A DNA stretch of 64,000 nucleotides, taken from contig NC_064040.1 of the NCBI RefSeq assembly GCF_932526225.1, forward strand, positions 14,236,856-14,300,855, written 5' to 3'. The notes under the pieces are model-generated. The model saw only the letters and a program-made list of their open reading frames with translations, searched no databases and had not been told where the DNA came from. This DNA is from Nematostella vectensis (taxonomy: Eukaryota; Cnidaria; Anthozoa; Actiniaria; Edwardsiidae). Within the stretch, counting starts at the first letter, position 1. The number at the start of each line of letters is the position of its first letter. Positions 20,004 through 32,234 of this stretch are shown in pieces. Position numbers and translations under genes: made by a program.

Positions 20004-23000
20004 CTATTTTACAAATATGTACCCAAAAGCTGCAAGCTTGACTTTGCAATATTGCATGCAATAGTTGCCGACCCAGTACCCACTCTGTTTAGCCCCAATA
20101 CCGATATAGCTATCTGGAGTATTACAATCCCACTCATGATTTCCAATAATTCCGATGCGAATCATGTCTTTGGGATTAAACCCATTCATGCCACAGGCTC
20201 GCTGAAGTTTTGAGCCGGCAATCAGGGCAAGCCAAGGGTCTCGCGCCATGGACAGATTCCTGAAATTACCGTCAGCGATGGCATCGTACAGGGATGTAAA
20301 GTTGTAGTCCAAGGTAAGCCAATTCAGGTCATCGCCGACTTTCATCCCTAAGCAGATCTGGTCAAACGGCACGCCCCAATAGGTGGACAGCATAGTCTCG
20401 TTACCATCAAGACCGGTTAAACCTGCTTCAGGGTTGAACTCAATCTTGTTGGACCAGTATTGGGAGGTGTACTGAAACGTATCCTAGGAAGAGGAAAAAG
20501 AAATAGTCAAAATACAATAACAACTTGCATAAGTATTAGCTAACAAACAGCCAAAGAAATAATCTATATGAGATTTTGCGAGGGACCATTTAGTTGGGTG
20601 GGGGAATGATGGAGTGGTGTCACAAGGAGGAAGTTGAAAGTGGTTTCCAATTTACGACTTGTACCTTTGAGCCGTTTGCTTTCATGACCAGCGTCCATCC
20701 CCCACTTCCACAGATACTTGTCATGTGACAGTAAACGTCAGCTTCTTTTGAGTCGACGTGGAAAGTATACACCATGTCCTTGCGGCGACTAAAAGGAATG
20801 TGGACAGTGTTTACAAATAAAGTAAAACAATCCGAAAAAAAAAACGACAAAAACAAAGAATCTACGACTCCTCGTTTAATGAGATGACGCGATGACGAAT
20901 TATAAGGATCTGCTTTGAAGTTTGCCATGTAAAGCAGTTCCCTAGAAAGATGTAGCGTTTGGTGTAGGTAAACAAGATAAAATCATACTGTTTTTATTCA
21001 TTTATCAATTTCTGTTATTTGAATAGGTCCAACTAGAGCAGCACAATAATATTACTCTTACACACCGTTTAGGTTCTATGGTACTATCTCGTTGCTACGA
21101 AACTCCGTTGCTATGAAAGAGAAAAGCGCTTCATTCGGATAAATAGACTAGAATCGCCGCGCGCCTTCTAACTTGATTCCGTGGCCCAGTGGTTAGCAAC
21201 TTTGACTCGTAAGCAAGTGTTCCGGGTTCAATCCCCGGTCGAGTCTTTTTATTATTATTATTATTATTATTTTCTTCGGAACTCGAGTTCTAATTTTCTT
21301 TTTCCTTTTTTTCCAAGAGATTAAAATAAACTTTCGATATTTTGTAGAAGAAAATGCAATTTTTAAATGTTTTTCGAGAATAAAATTAAATGGTGAAAAA
21401 ACAAGATGGCGGCCATTTCCGCGCGAGAAAAACACGTTAATTTTAAACATTTTACAACAATTGTGATTTTTTTTTCATTCAAACCATTTGTATTACCATT
21501 CCTAACAACTTAGCGCGCATGGGATTTTTGATTTTCAAAGAAGTGAAAAGTTATTACCAAATATGTGGTTTTCGAAGAACATAAAAATTCGCCATTTCTC
21601 GCGGTATCAAAATTTCGCAAATCCGATGCGTGAAGTTTTAGAAAATAGTGATGTTAAAATATTTCTGCAAAAAAAATATGTTAGATTTGAACGGTAGCTT
21701 CTCCGACATGTTTTTCTGTTCTGGGTCACGTGACCAGGGGAGGGGTCAGATGACGTCATCACTTGTGTCATTTATGTCTAAAACACTTATGTTGAAAGTT
21801 CCAAGAGATTTGCCAAAAACAGAAGCTTTTATAACAAATTCCCCTAGCAACGGACTTAAAATATAGTACCATAGGCTAGGGATGATTTATCCTTTGGTTA
21901 GCGCTTACCTACTTTCTAGGAACCGGCCCCTGGTTAATTTGGCTATACTTACCCATACTTTTTGAAGATGTCTTTGCACGATTTAACACTCTCTATAAGA
22001 GATTGACACACAGTCAGCACTTAACTAGGTATGAGTCAACACAAGGTTGAAAAGGTATGTTAAACGCCTCTGTGAAACAGAGTAGTTGCGCTGACGTTTC
22101 AAGCGTCAGCCCTTCGTCGGAGGGCAGACCATCTAGTTTTTCTACAGCTTGCCTGTAGTCTTTCAAGTTATACCAGCACTTAACTAGTCCCGATTTTAGA
22201 CTGACACTAAGAAGGGCTGCAAAGAAGACTAGTTTGTTTGTTTGTTGCATTTGCATTGCATTTTTTTTGATAGGATTCTTGAATCTCCTCAAATTAGTTT
22301 CATCGCTTTTCTTTTTCATTAGACATACCGTGTCATGATAGCTGTTTCGCGCCGTTAGGACGCTTGCAATGAGAAAACACCAAGCGCACCAGGCTGTCAG
22401 AACAGCAGGCAAAACAAAAAACACCAGAAAACACGAAGCTTGGAGATGATTCAAGCTTTATTCAAACTGCGATATCATTCGTAACAGAGGTGAGCTCCAT
22501 GAATGCCATTGCATGACCGTGGCTCCAATGACGTCCGACTCCTTATTTGTATAACATGTGAAAAGCAAGACGAGAAAGCTGTATTTTAGAGGGCTCGTGG
22601 AAGCATACTTAGGGGTAACAATGTTCGAAACGAAGTATAAACTTCGAATTCTTACAAAAAGTTACCTTACCGACCCTATAAAACTCACATTTATTGATTA
22701 AATAACAGCAATAACTGCAAAATTTGATAAGCAAACAAAGTAGGCACTGTGAAAGTTATCCCGGGCAACCCACCTGGACTAAAGTTTTCGCACTTGTAAC
22801 CATTATAGTTTGTACTTGTTATGATGCATCTGCCGCCATTTTTACAGCTCATCTCATCGCGACACAAATAGTCCCATGCGGTCTGAGTGACAAAATGAAT
22901 CATTAACATAAATAAACAATGGAGTTATAGCGAAGCTCCCACGCGGCGCAATTATTGGTAACCCATCAACTCGAGTTTTCGTGACGCGATGTCCGTCTGT

Positions 23001-26000
23001 CCGTCCCTCCCTTAAAAGCATCGTATGGCAACCAAACTTGTCATGTATGTATCAAGGGAGGTGCAAATATGTGGTCACGTGATTTGTGACATCATTGATG
23101 ACGTCACTAGAAGCAAAATATGCTGACGTCATCAAAATAAAAAATATTTATATTTCACGAAGGAAACATCGTATGGCAACCAACCTCGGTAGGTGTCATG
23201 TAGGTGTCAAGGGGGATGCAACAATATGGTCACGTGTGGTATGACATCATCGATGACGTCACTTAAAGCAAAAAATGTGATAATAAGCAAATGCATTCAT
23301 ATCTCTTGAAAGAAACATTGTTTCACAAACAAACTCGGTAGGTGTCATGTTGGTGTCAGGGGGGATGCAAAAATATGGTCACGTGATTTGTGACGTAATG
23401 GAGGACGTCACTAAAAGCAAAACTATTACGATTTCATTAAGAACAAAAATATCCATATCTCATGAACAAAACATCATATAACAACCAATCTTGGTATGTG
23501 TCATGAAGGTGTTATGGGGGGTGCACCAATATGGTCACGTGATTGTGACGTCATAAATGGCGTCACTATAATAAAAAATATGCTGACGTCATCAAAATAA
23601 AAAAAATACATTTCATTAAAGAAACATCGTGTGACAACAAAACTCGGTTAGTGTGATCTACTTTTTCTTGCAAACATCCGTAAGCACAGCACTCAATTAT
23701 GCCCCAATAGACCTAATGATATCCTATGGCACTCTCACTATATGGTAATAGTTGTAATTCTGATGAAAAATACAAGCAGCCATTAACTTTTGCTAGCATT
23801 AGCACAGCGAAGTGGGATTAGAGATAGGACCGCACTGGAAAGCTTGGAAACCGCTGACTAGGGCGTTAAAGATCTCAAAACGGGGAAAATTATAAGTCAG
23901 TCTGTTTTCTTATCTTTATTTTTTTGGCAAATTCAGCTCAAAAATAGCCAGTGGGTCAATGAGTATAAGAACAAATTTTTTACGAGTTGTATTTCCTAAT
24001 TGCATAAGAAAGGGCCATCTGATTTGCCTGATAAGGAACAATGTGTTCCTTTTGTTATGACAAGGGGCCTTTTTGTTCATAATGAATTATTTTTTGTGCA
24101 AAATGCGTATCTTTTTACAGCCAAAAGAGTGTTCCATTGTTTCACGAAAGTTAAACTAGGTATGATTAATGGTTTGAGTAAAAAATCAAAGTTAACGGAA
24201 ATAGGCGGTTCTCTCATTTTTGCAATCATTTAAGATATCTTTACACCCATTTCTTGGTAGCCCCGGGAATTCTAGTAGTTCACGAAATCGTGGAGTTCAT
24301 TTCGGTGGGTCTATCCCAAACAAAATCTCCCTGATAAATGGCTGCTAAAGATAGAAGTAACAAACAAGAAGCCTGGACAAGTAAATCCTACTTAGGCATA
24401 CTTGAGCAATTTCTGGGGGGACGATGAACCTATATTATAAAACATACTCATCGCTTAAATTACTACTCACTCGTCTGTAATAGGTTGAATTCGCTTTCTT
24501 TACAAGAGGAGGTTCTTTGTCAGTTAATGAGGTGCTGCTGAATTCGCACAGACCCATGGGCTCAGCATCCCTGTGGTAGTTCACGGATCTGCACCGCGTG
24601 TTAGACAGGCACGCGGTGCTACACTCAAAAGCATGCGCAACTTTCAAGCTCTTGATGATATCCGTTGATATAGCATAACCTAAAAGTAAAATATACTTTA
24701 GAAGCAGGATGGCATTTCGTGTGCGCATGCGTGACCCGAGAGCGCAAAAGAAAAGGAATACTTCAGGATCATAAACAAGCAGAAACTACTTTTTTTCGAT
24801 TTTTATGGTTAACACTATTCGATAATACGTTTTTCTGGCGCGTGCGGTTACAGATAAGCGAAAATTGAAAACGTTCATTCAAAACCTTACAGATTTCGCT
24901 ATTTATAGAGTTCTTTAGTAATGTTAAAAATTCTATTATCAGAAAGGGTGTCTGAATTTCTTGCTTCAGGTGAACTTGCTATAATTTTACGAATGACGAG
25001 TCCGTGGTATAAGCTCCGCTTTAACATAGCTAACAACCTTTCAGAATGCGAGATTACCGGCAAGTTAAGCAAAAAAAATTAAAATAAATAAACAATTAAA
25101 TGAATTAAGATATTCCTTATCACAAGATCGAATTGTTTAGGAATCACAAGGTATACTTACGGCACTAACTATTTTAATGTCAATTTTCGCGTGTTAACTT
25201 GAAATTTGTAAATTGTGTGAATCATGAATGTCGTGGTATGTACTCTTGGATAGTTGGTATGTTGAGTGCGAGCCGATCTCTACTTTTTATCGAAAGGATA
25301 ACTTTATAATGTAAGACACATTTTATTGAACTAATTTAAAAAAACCGTGCAATCTACTTTGTAATAACGGACTTTATTGGGAACGGTACGAAGTCATTCT
25401 GACAAATGTGACCTGGCTAGGGAAAACCATCACATACACTAGCGAAAAACGGAAGACCAACAAACGCTTTCTCTATAAAGAGGTAACTATATAGCTAATA
25501 ATGAAGAAACGGTCTTGCTTCGTCATAACGATCTTGTTCCCGGGGGACAATTGGAAGAAATTTTTGAAATTCGGTAGTATTCATTAACTTCGGAAGAATG
25601 TTTAAAAAGTCGGAAAGATTGTTCCCTTAAAATTCGAAAAATTCGGAAGATTGTTCTCTTAAAGTTCGGGAGAACATTCTAATAACAGAAGAACATTATA
25701 GAACATCCTAAGATCGTTCTTAAAGTGGAAGATAGTTATTCAGAAATTCAGGAGAATGTCCTTGATATTTGTGAGGTTGTTATCATTCTTGTCCCAGAAG
25801 TAATATTGAAATTCAAAAGGTCTTCCCCTGCTTAAAGTTTGAAAGAAAAGGTTTTGAGGCTTTAGTTGTTCTATGTTTTTTTTTTCGTTGATATATTTTG
25901 GGTGCTTGTCTTCGCAAAACAACAACTTGTTAATGGCAATCAAACCTTCACTTTGACGTCTCAGCGCTTGCTATTCAACTCGCGCATCAAACTAGAAAAG

Positions 26001-26615
26001 TTAACGTCACATAGACTAAGTTAAAATATAACACGTCATTTTTAGGGGGGAAATAAAAATGTTAAAAAAGCAAGCATTTCCTCGGAAAGCGATGTTGTAT
26101 TTGAGAACGATATTAAAGTCGGAAGAACGTTCTTGCCTTCGGGGTTTTCTCGCACTGATGACATTTTTCGAATACTGGAAAGAAGATCTTCCTTAGGAAG
26201 AAAGTTTTTAAAATCGGAAAAATGTGCTTGCCTTCGATTGTTAACCTCGGCGATGAACGGTTTTAAAAACAAAAAGAACAAACTTATCTTCGGAAACACG
26301 GTTCGACTTCGGAGGAACGATCTGAAAATCGAAGATCGTTCCTCGTAGAAATCTGATATCTTTCCAAAAAAAAGGTTCTGCTCTGCTCTGCATAATTCCT
26401 TCAACTATATTTTTCGTTCTTGTAAAAGTGTTTTCTTTTTTCTTTTAGGCATAAACCTATCAACTGAAGCTAAAGTAAGTTCTTTACACAAGTTAATTCT
26501 GACCTTTGATGGCTGAGAAAACGTCTTCTTTTCGAAAGTCCTCGCGGCCATTTTGAGATTGGTGAGAAGTAGCGCCAGCCAGAATTGACATAAAAGTAAG
26601 TATTTTCACGAACAT
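20004..26615 (-). CDS. Secreted PAN/apple-EGF-fibrinogen-like protein, six exons
   Basis: Exons in transcript order: 26615-26504, 24679-24471, 22882-22774, 21992-21953, 20788-20665 and 20483-20004. All borders are GT/AG, phases agree and the total is 1074 nt (357 aa plus stop). Exon 1 gives a signal peptide (MFVKILTFMSILAGATS) and the start of a PAN/apple domain that exon 2 completes (Cys-rich, ECSTACLSNTRC). Exon 3 is a short EGF-like unit (CRDEMSCKNGGRC). Exon 4 is only 40 nt (SVKSCKDIFKKYG) and opens the fibrinogen-like domain. Exons 5-6 carry VYCHMTSICGSGGWTLVMK, STYWGVPFDQICLGMKV and the terminal AFGYIFVK. Cnidarian proteins of this build are secreted or matrix proteins, in corals some being skeletal matrix components; a lectin-like role is possible but unproven. 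Intron 4 holds a tRNA-derived SINE, and a broken partial copy lies at 11436-13258. Confidence 0.85.
21175..21270 (+). mobile_element. tRNA-Thr(CGU)-like SINE head with (ATT)n tail
   Basis: Bases 21175-21245 fold roughly as a tRNA. They have an A-box-like TGGCCCAGTGG, an anticodon loop CTCGTAA (anticodon CGT) and a perfect 5-bp T stem around TTCAATC (B box GGTTCAATCCC). The 7-bp acceptor stem has wobble pairs and one mismatch, and the D stem is poor. It is followed at once by T5 and an ATT microsatellite, as in tRNA-derived SINEs. There is no CCA. It lies in intron 4 of the secreted protein gene. A decayed tRNA gene is the alternative. Confidence 0.55.
22014..22454 (-). repeat. Dispersed repeat with a double hairpin
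   Basis: The open frame here is not a convincing gene. The region near 22090-22130 contains a perfect 7-bp stem (GCTGACG with CGTCAGC, loop CTTGAAA on the minus strand) directly beside a second stem (CCCT/AGGG). From memory, this phrase (GACGAAGGGCTGACGCTTGA) recurs very often in cnidarian DNA, probably as part of a retroelement end. The element type is not settled. It lies in intron 3 of the secreted protein gene. Confidence 0.5.
23015..23660. repeat. About 150-bp degenerate tandem repeat rich in CACGTG and TGACGTCA
   Basis: Between four and five diverged copies. Each contains a CATCGTATGGCAACCAA-like start, a GGTGTCATG phrase and GGTCACGTGATTTGTGACGTCA, followed by an AAAA-rich spacer. Starts fall near 23018, 23167, 23311, 23468 and 23623. 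Each copy repeats an E-box palindrome (CACGTG), and most repeat a TGACGTCA or close variant. It lies in intron 2 of the secreted protein gene. Confidence 0.85.
24990..26350. repeat. Intron 1 sequence with short degenerate repeats
   Basis: Part of the 1.8-kb first intron of the secreted protein gene. From about 25550 to 25750 and again 26090 to 26340, loose copies of a TTCGGAAGAATGTTCTTAAAG-like phrase occur in both orientations. ORFs that cross it have no domain features. Confidence 0.5.
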
Positions 26616-28435
26616 CTTTGCTTCCAGGCAAAATCTCACCTCTTGGTAGTAAATACTGTGTTTATGTACAATACTCAGATCGAAAAAACTTTCACTTAAC
26701 AACTGATCGAAATATTTTGTTTATGGCACTATGTTTATAGTAACGACTATTAATAATTAATACAAAATGAAATACAAAAGAAAACCAATCCGCCACGGCT
26801 GCAATATTCCTAGAAAAAGGCACAGATCCTCGCTTTCATATCCAATTTCGGCACCAGTCTGCGCTCGCCAAGCGATAGCGGAAATGTTATTGATATTGAA
26901 TGGTACAGCGTATCTAAATTCGTTTATTCGTGAGACTTCCATTCGCCACATCAAGTGCGTGTAAGCAGGTTAGCTTTGTTGACATAAAAAAACAGACTTC
27001 ACCGCACACATTGCAGTCAATTAAAAATAAAGCTTTACGTAATGGGTTTATAATTACTATTTTTAAATACTTTTTAAACAATTCCGACGAAGATCAAACT
27101 TAGGACCTTGGATGAAAGATAAAATATGGATAAGAGAAATAATTTTTGTCCCAGGCCTTTCCACATGACCTAGACATACAGGAGCTAAAAATATGAGGAT
27201 GAATAAGATTAAAAATTAAAAGTTTTAAAAATTAAATAAGTAAATTTATAATCTAACTAAAGTTAGTGAAATTTATGTATGAGTAAACATCCCAAAAAGT
27301 GTGTCCGTTATTAGTATATGAAGTGACAGAGTGTAAAAGAAAATCACTAAAACAGATAACTCGAGCCTCAAAGGCGACTGAAAACTGTTATTGAAAGCCT
27401 ACTCAGTGTGTTCCCGCAGGTTAACAGGTAAATAGAATAGGAAATATTTAGAGGGCTTAATAAATCAAAGTCAAGACGATGTGTTTACAAACATCATTTT
27501 GAAAAAAATTGATTAATACTTTTTCCAAAATTTGAACTTTGTGTCAGACTCGGATCATACATATATGATGCGATGAATGGTCATAGGGCAAAAATATATA
27601 GTTTGTTTTTCCTGCAATGTTCTCATGTCAAAATTCCTTCTGCGCATCCCCTTATTATTTCGTGTTTTTATGTAGAAAATATTTTCAAATATTTATATAG
27701 AGTTATAGAAGTCGTGCTGTTATTCAAGTAGAATAAAGACCTCTCAAAAACATATTCATAATTTGCGGGGTCCAGCAGCTCCTTGCTTTGTGTACAAGGC
27801 TGTTTTCAGAACTCCGGTCCCCTCAACTTCACCACGCATTTACAAACAATATCAGATATTCAAAATCTGATATTTACGCTTCGCCTCCCCAATGATACAA
27901 TTTATGATGCCCAAGAAAAGTTCACCCTTGAGACAATGCTAAGCGAAAGACGTCTCTGTTGCTACATTGCCAGAATGTAGGTTCAGGATATATATGAAGA
28001 CCTCCAGGACCCAGGGCCAGCTCCAGTTGGGGGTGGTCATTCCAAGAAAGCGGTACGGAGGTTTCAAGATCCGGTGGCCGGGTTTATAATAGCTAACCAC
28101 TAAGCGTGCGAAATGAGCCGAGTAAAAAAATATTTTAAACGAAAATTGAGAACATTATTAACAAATATTTTAGAAAATACAAGTGACTACGTTGGTATAG
28201 ATGAATAAATAACGAGAATTCTACAGCTTAAATTTAATCGAAAATTTCAAAGACGAAAAAAACAAAATAAATAAGCAGCATTTAATATCTTCCCGCCTCG
28301 ATAAGCTATACTTTTTTCGGGACTGCTTGTATGTAGATGAATTTTTAAATGACTCTCAGTTCGCGTGTCGCCAAGGCGGTAGCTGTGTGAAAATGCAACA
28401 TGTATAACTAAAAGCTCAAGACGAACAAAAAAATG
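26616..28435. other. AT-rich intergenic region upstream of the secreted protein gene
   Basis: Presumed promoter side of the minus-strand gene (start at 26615). I see no supported gene. The short ORFs at 26757-26964 and 27783-27980 lack any recognisable domain. Confidence 0.5.
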
Positions 28436-28439
28436 AGGC

Positions 28440-29250
28440 AATTAGATTATTTACTATGGATTTCGCTAAGGCTTTGGATAACGACAAACATGATATCCTG
28501 GTCGAGAAGCTTAAAGCATGTCCCCTCAATCCTCATATAATCAATTGGTATGCAGTTGTCTAGCTGATAGGAAGGAACGGTTAGCCTATGATAAAATAAT
28601 ATGTGAGTGGAAACTGGTGAACAAAGGCACCACACAGGGGAGTGATAGCGGCCCCTATTTATTTAATTTATTTTTGAATGACTTAGTTTTAAACGGGCAC
28701 CTGGAGGTAACATTAATTAAATATGCGGACGACACTAAAATTATAGTAGAGGTCCTAAATTTAATTTAGCCTTAAAACTCTTGTGCTGCTTAATATTGCT
28801 TATGATAGGGTAAAAAACTGTTCTAAGATACTAGGCGTCACCATACAGGAGAATAGTAAGTTTAGCAAGCATATCAAAATTAAGTTATACGAGGCTAATA
28901 AATGCCTGTTTATTAGAAGGAGCCTTCGGAAAGAGGGCTATATGCAAGATGAAATAATCGACCACATTATATTTCTCTGCATTACAACGTCGATGAGGGC
29001 TTGATAAATCAAAGTCAACATTGATTAATTACCATCCTTTGAATAATATATACAAAAGCGGGTTTTTTAACAGTATAATTTTTAAATACAATTTGGGAAT
29101 ATAATATAAATATATGTGTAAATAATGTATGGAATGTGTTTTTTATTCTTGATTAATGCGCAGATTTTTACCTTTTTACCTCTCTTTTTTTGTAACACTA
29201 GATATGTATTTTTATCGAATGAATAAAGACTTGTTATTATTAATATTAGT
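28440..29250 (+). mobile_element. Degenerate non-LTR retrotransposon (LINE) 3' fragment
   Basis: Reverse-transcriptase remnants are readable in shifting frames: [13 protein letters not shown] (28458 on), then GTTQGSDSGPYLFNLFLNDL and the catalytic KYADDTKI (about 28718), then KILGVTIQENSKFSKH (28818 on). Stops and frameshifts break it. An AATAAA and a TTATTATTAATA tail at about 29222-29250 look like the element's 3' end. It resembles the CR1/L2/Jockey group. Not functional. Confidence 0.8.
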
Positions 29251-29289
29251 ATATACGTAACATTAAACAGAGAAAATAAAAAAGCGTTG

Positions 29290-30045
29290 TTGTTGTTATT
29301 GTTGACGAAGACTCAACGAGCACCTAAAGACGTAAGAAAATATTCCCTACGAGCGACACGTTTTTCAACAGCTCTCGCAACGAGACGGTTAAACCGCAGG
29401 CCAATTTATAGTTCATCTTCGAAAACAAGCAGTCACTGCAATGTTGGGAGAACATTAAATAAAAATCAAAGAGATCAGCTCATTGAAAATCCGATAAACT
29501 GAAACGGAAACTGCTTGAGACGGTGAATATTTCACCAGAGGAAGTGCTAAATAAAGAGCTAGTGTGGTAGATCGCAGGCTCAAGAGATGCTAAATATTCC
29601 GCTAAATGACGATAAAGTGAATACCAATGCCGTGCGTATTGATACGCTTTGCTTTAACTGCAATAGGTCAAGCCTCGTGGCACGAGATACAAAGTGTCCT
29701 GCAAGAGGGAAGAAGTGAAACAAAAGTTCATTACCCATTGTGCTGAAAAGGTGGTGCAAGCACGTGGAGGGAGCAAAATAGACGAGGGCAGCGACAGTCA
29801 AATTGTGGAGAAGAAGATGAAGAGGACGAGAAGGACATGTATGCTTTTGCAGTTACAGAATCTAACCCGAAAGATACATGTGCGGTTTCATCAACAGAAC
29901 CTGTTGTTGAAGTGCAGATCAACGGATTCCCTAAACAGGTTTTAAATGATCCAGGATCGGTCATCAACCTGATAGGCCAAGACGAGTTCCAGGGATCACA
30001 AATGATGTTGAATACTGTGCTAAGGATCTGTATGCCTTCTAGTTA
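29290..30045 (+). mobile_element. Ty3/gypsy gag-protease remnant
   Basis: A decayed gag end shows a CCHC-like zinc knuckle region (CFNCNRSSLVARD, about 29649) followed by CPARGKKC. Further on, VEVQINGFPKQVLNDPGS (about 29905) fits the start of a retropepsin domain in which the usual D-S/T-G is disturbed. Frameshifts and stops separate the pieces. It is a different copy from the element at 45100-54343. Confidence 0.7.
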
Positions 30046-31380
30046 ATCCCTGCTGGATTGGTGGTTTCAATTATTCATCTCAGCCATCAGCCTTCCCGTC
30101 TGTCTCACCTGATTCTGGCTTTTAATATTCTGGCTGTTTTCCATGTGGTTGCTGATTGTACCTTTTTAATCCCTAACAGGTTGCCACAGTAACTTTGTAA
30201 CGCTGACCAGAAACCGTCGAGTAATTAACCCGAGTGGGTGGTAAAGTGCTATATTTTAATGAATAAACGAGGTTCATTAGTTACCTATGAATCTTCCAGT
30301 CAGTAAGCTCCTCGGAGACAGAAATGGCTTTCCCATGGTTTAATAGCAGCAAGTGGTCGTTCCATTACAACGCTCCATTATTACGCTCGACTGCCGATGC
30401 CATGCGAAGCGAGCCCCGAGACATAGACAAAGGCAATAGATGATGATCCCACAACTCAGAAAGACCGCCAGACCTACAAAATTTATGAAGCCGCTCTACT
30501 TCCTGGCACGAAATGTCTTCTCAATGATGTAGCGAAGTTCTTCACGAAACCCTTAATCCTATCTAGACCGTCTCCGCCCATATCGGAAAAAACACTGAAA
30601 AAGGCTAAAGAACGAATATTGTGTAAGTATTTATCATTTTTTCCTTTATATGCTTTTGCACAAGTCTTTGAACTGATTTTTCATCTTAAACTTAAGTATG
30701 TTTCAAAATTTAATTGAAGCTAAATTTGTCAAGAGAAATTAAACAGTCAATACAAAAAAGGATTAAACTTTGAGAATTGAAGATCACCGATGACCAACAA
30801 CTTTGCTCTTTCTGGATGCTTTCATTTACGAGACAAACAACAAGCACGTGCTGCTTCAAGCCGCGTCCCCGTCACAGGTATATTTCATGATATTCTTGAG
30901 CTAATACTAAAATAAAGTAATACAAATGTAGATTCATACTAACATTGTTGGTTTGACACGATGTTTGCAACACAATGATGTTCGAGAAGATTTGTTAGAT
31001 CAGAACAAATAGTCTGACATCGCGGACACAACCAGCACGATCCTTCGTCTGCCATTTTGTTGTTGAAAATAGTCTTGGGGGCTTGGGGAATAGTGGCCGA
31101 TGGGGGCCTCGGTCAATGGAAAGCTGCAAATGGTAAGCGATTTTCCGGAATTTCCGGAAATTCCGGTGAAAGTGGACAACCTCTCAAGCAGTTCCACTTT
31201 TTCCGGAAATTTTCCAGTGGGAGGAACCTGGACCATTTACAAAATACCCAGAAGTACCGGAATTTCCGTGTAAATGGTAAGCAACCGGTTAAACCTGTAT
31301 CTACAGGGGTTACCAGAGTTTGACTTAGTAACAGTACGGAATGAGTTGACATGTAATTGGATATGTTATTCTTAGGGGTA
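30046..31380. other. Non-coding stretch with a CCGGAA-rich palindromic patch
   Basis: No gene supported. At 31141-31165 and 31200-31216 the phrase TTCCGGAAATTCCGG and relatives recur, and ACCGGAATTTCCG follows at 31257. This is probably part of a small non-autonomous DNA transposon whose ends I could not fix. Confidence 0.4.
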
Positions 31381-31384
31381 CCAG

Positions 31385-31705
31385 GATTGTTATTCCAGCT
31401 GAACTGCGTAATGAAGAAACACGCCCATGAAGGGCATCAAGGAATTGTGAAGACAAAGACTGCAGTTAAAGGTGTGGTGCTCAGTAATGGACAAATATGC
31501 AGAGAAAAGTGTGAAAAATGCTATTGATGTTAGTTGGTGGTCAAGAATATACCAGCAACCCCCCTGAAGCCTACCAGAATGCCAGGTCAACCATGGAAGG
31601 AACTAGCACAGGATCTAATGGGTCCTATGCCGGACGGTGACTACCTTCTAGCGCTGGCAGATTATTTTAGTCGTTGGATGGAAGTTGATGGGATTCGATC
31701 AACCA
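31385..31705 (+). mobile_element. Ty3/gypsy integrase remnant
   Basis: HAHEGHQGIVKTKTAV (about 31420) recalls the HHCC zinc-binding region. GQPWKELAQDLMGPMPDGDY and LALADYFSRWMEVD (about 31580-31690) are the start of the DDE core (first catalytic Asp context 'D-L-x-G-P'). It is truncated before the later D and E. It could belong to the same old copy as 29290-30045, with the reverse transcriptase deleted. Confidence 0.75.
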
Positions 31706-31942
31706 CTATGTGACGGTGTCACTCTATTTTATTAGAGGAACTGTCTAAAACATTGTTTACTCACAGGCTCTGACGTTTGGAACATTGCTGAAATTGATAC
31801 ATGCTTTTAGAACATGCTAGAATGGATTTGTTTACTTAGGATCGTTGCTCTGTTTGCTAGATTATTCTAGAACCATGACTCAGCATTTTATATAACGAAA
31901 TATGGATGATGTAATGTTGCTATTATTTCACAACTCAACTCC

Positions 31943-32053
31943 TAATTCACGAGCGAACTCCTTATATACTCTTGGGTGTTTCTAAATATACTTAATTACA
32001 TCATGTATATTTAGAAACACCCAAGAGTATATAAGGAGTTCGTTCGTGAATTA
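31943..32053. repeat. Near-perfect 49-bp-arm hairpin
   Basis: The left arm 31943-31991 and right arm 32005-32053 are inverted copies with one mismatch, around a 13-bp AT-rich loop. The arms begin TAATTCACGAGCGAAC and end CACCCAAGAGTATATAAGG-type sequence. A transcript would form a very stable stem. Confidence 0.95.
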
Positions 32054-32234
32054 TGAATTAATTTCATTAGTGCATAACCTAAGAAGTTAAGAGTGTGACA
32101 TTAGACGGGAGTTGTTGTGTGCTAAGCTTCAGGGAATACTAGAGGAAGCTGAAGGAAGTGAGCGCATCAGCCAAACTGTTCTACTCAACTTGTTGGACAT
32201 GAGTGTTACGAGTGTGTTAAGAGTCCGCTGACCC

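Noticed and set aside
21175-21245. Functional tRNA-Thr gene
   Set aside because: Poor D stem and an acceptor-stem mismatch, with a SINE-type ATT tail; called a tRNA-derived element.
22014-22454. 146-codon minus ORF as a gene
   Set aside because: It lies in an intron and spans a dispersed repeat; the hydrophobic start has no domain after it.
24991-25010. Hammerhead ribozyme (TGACGAGTCCGTGG)
   Set aside because: The phrase matches part of the core, but no GAAAC or closing stems follow.
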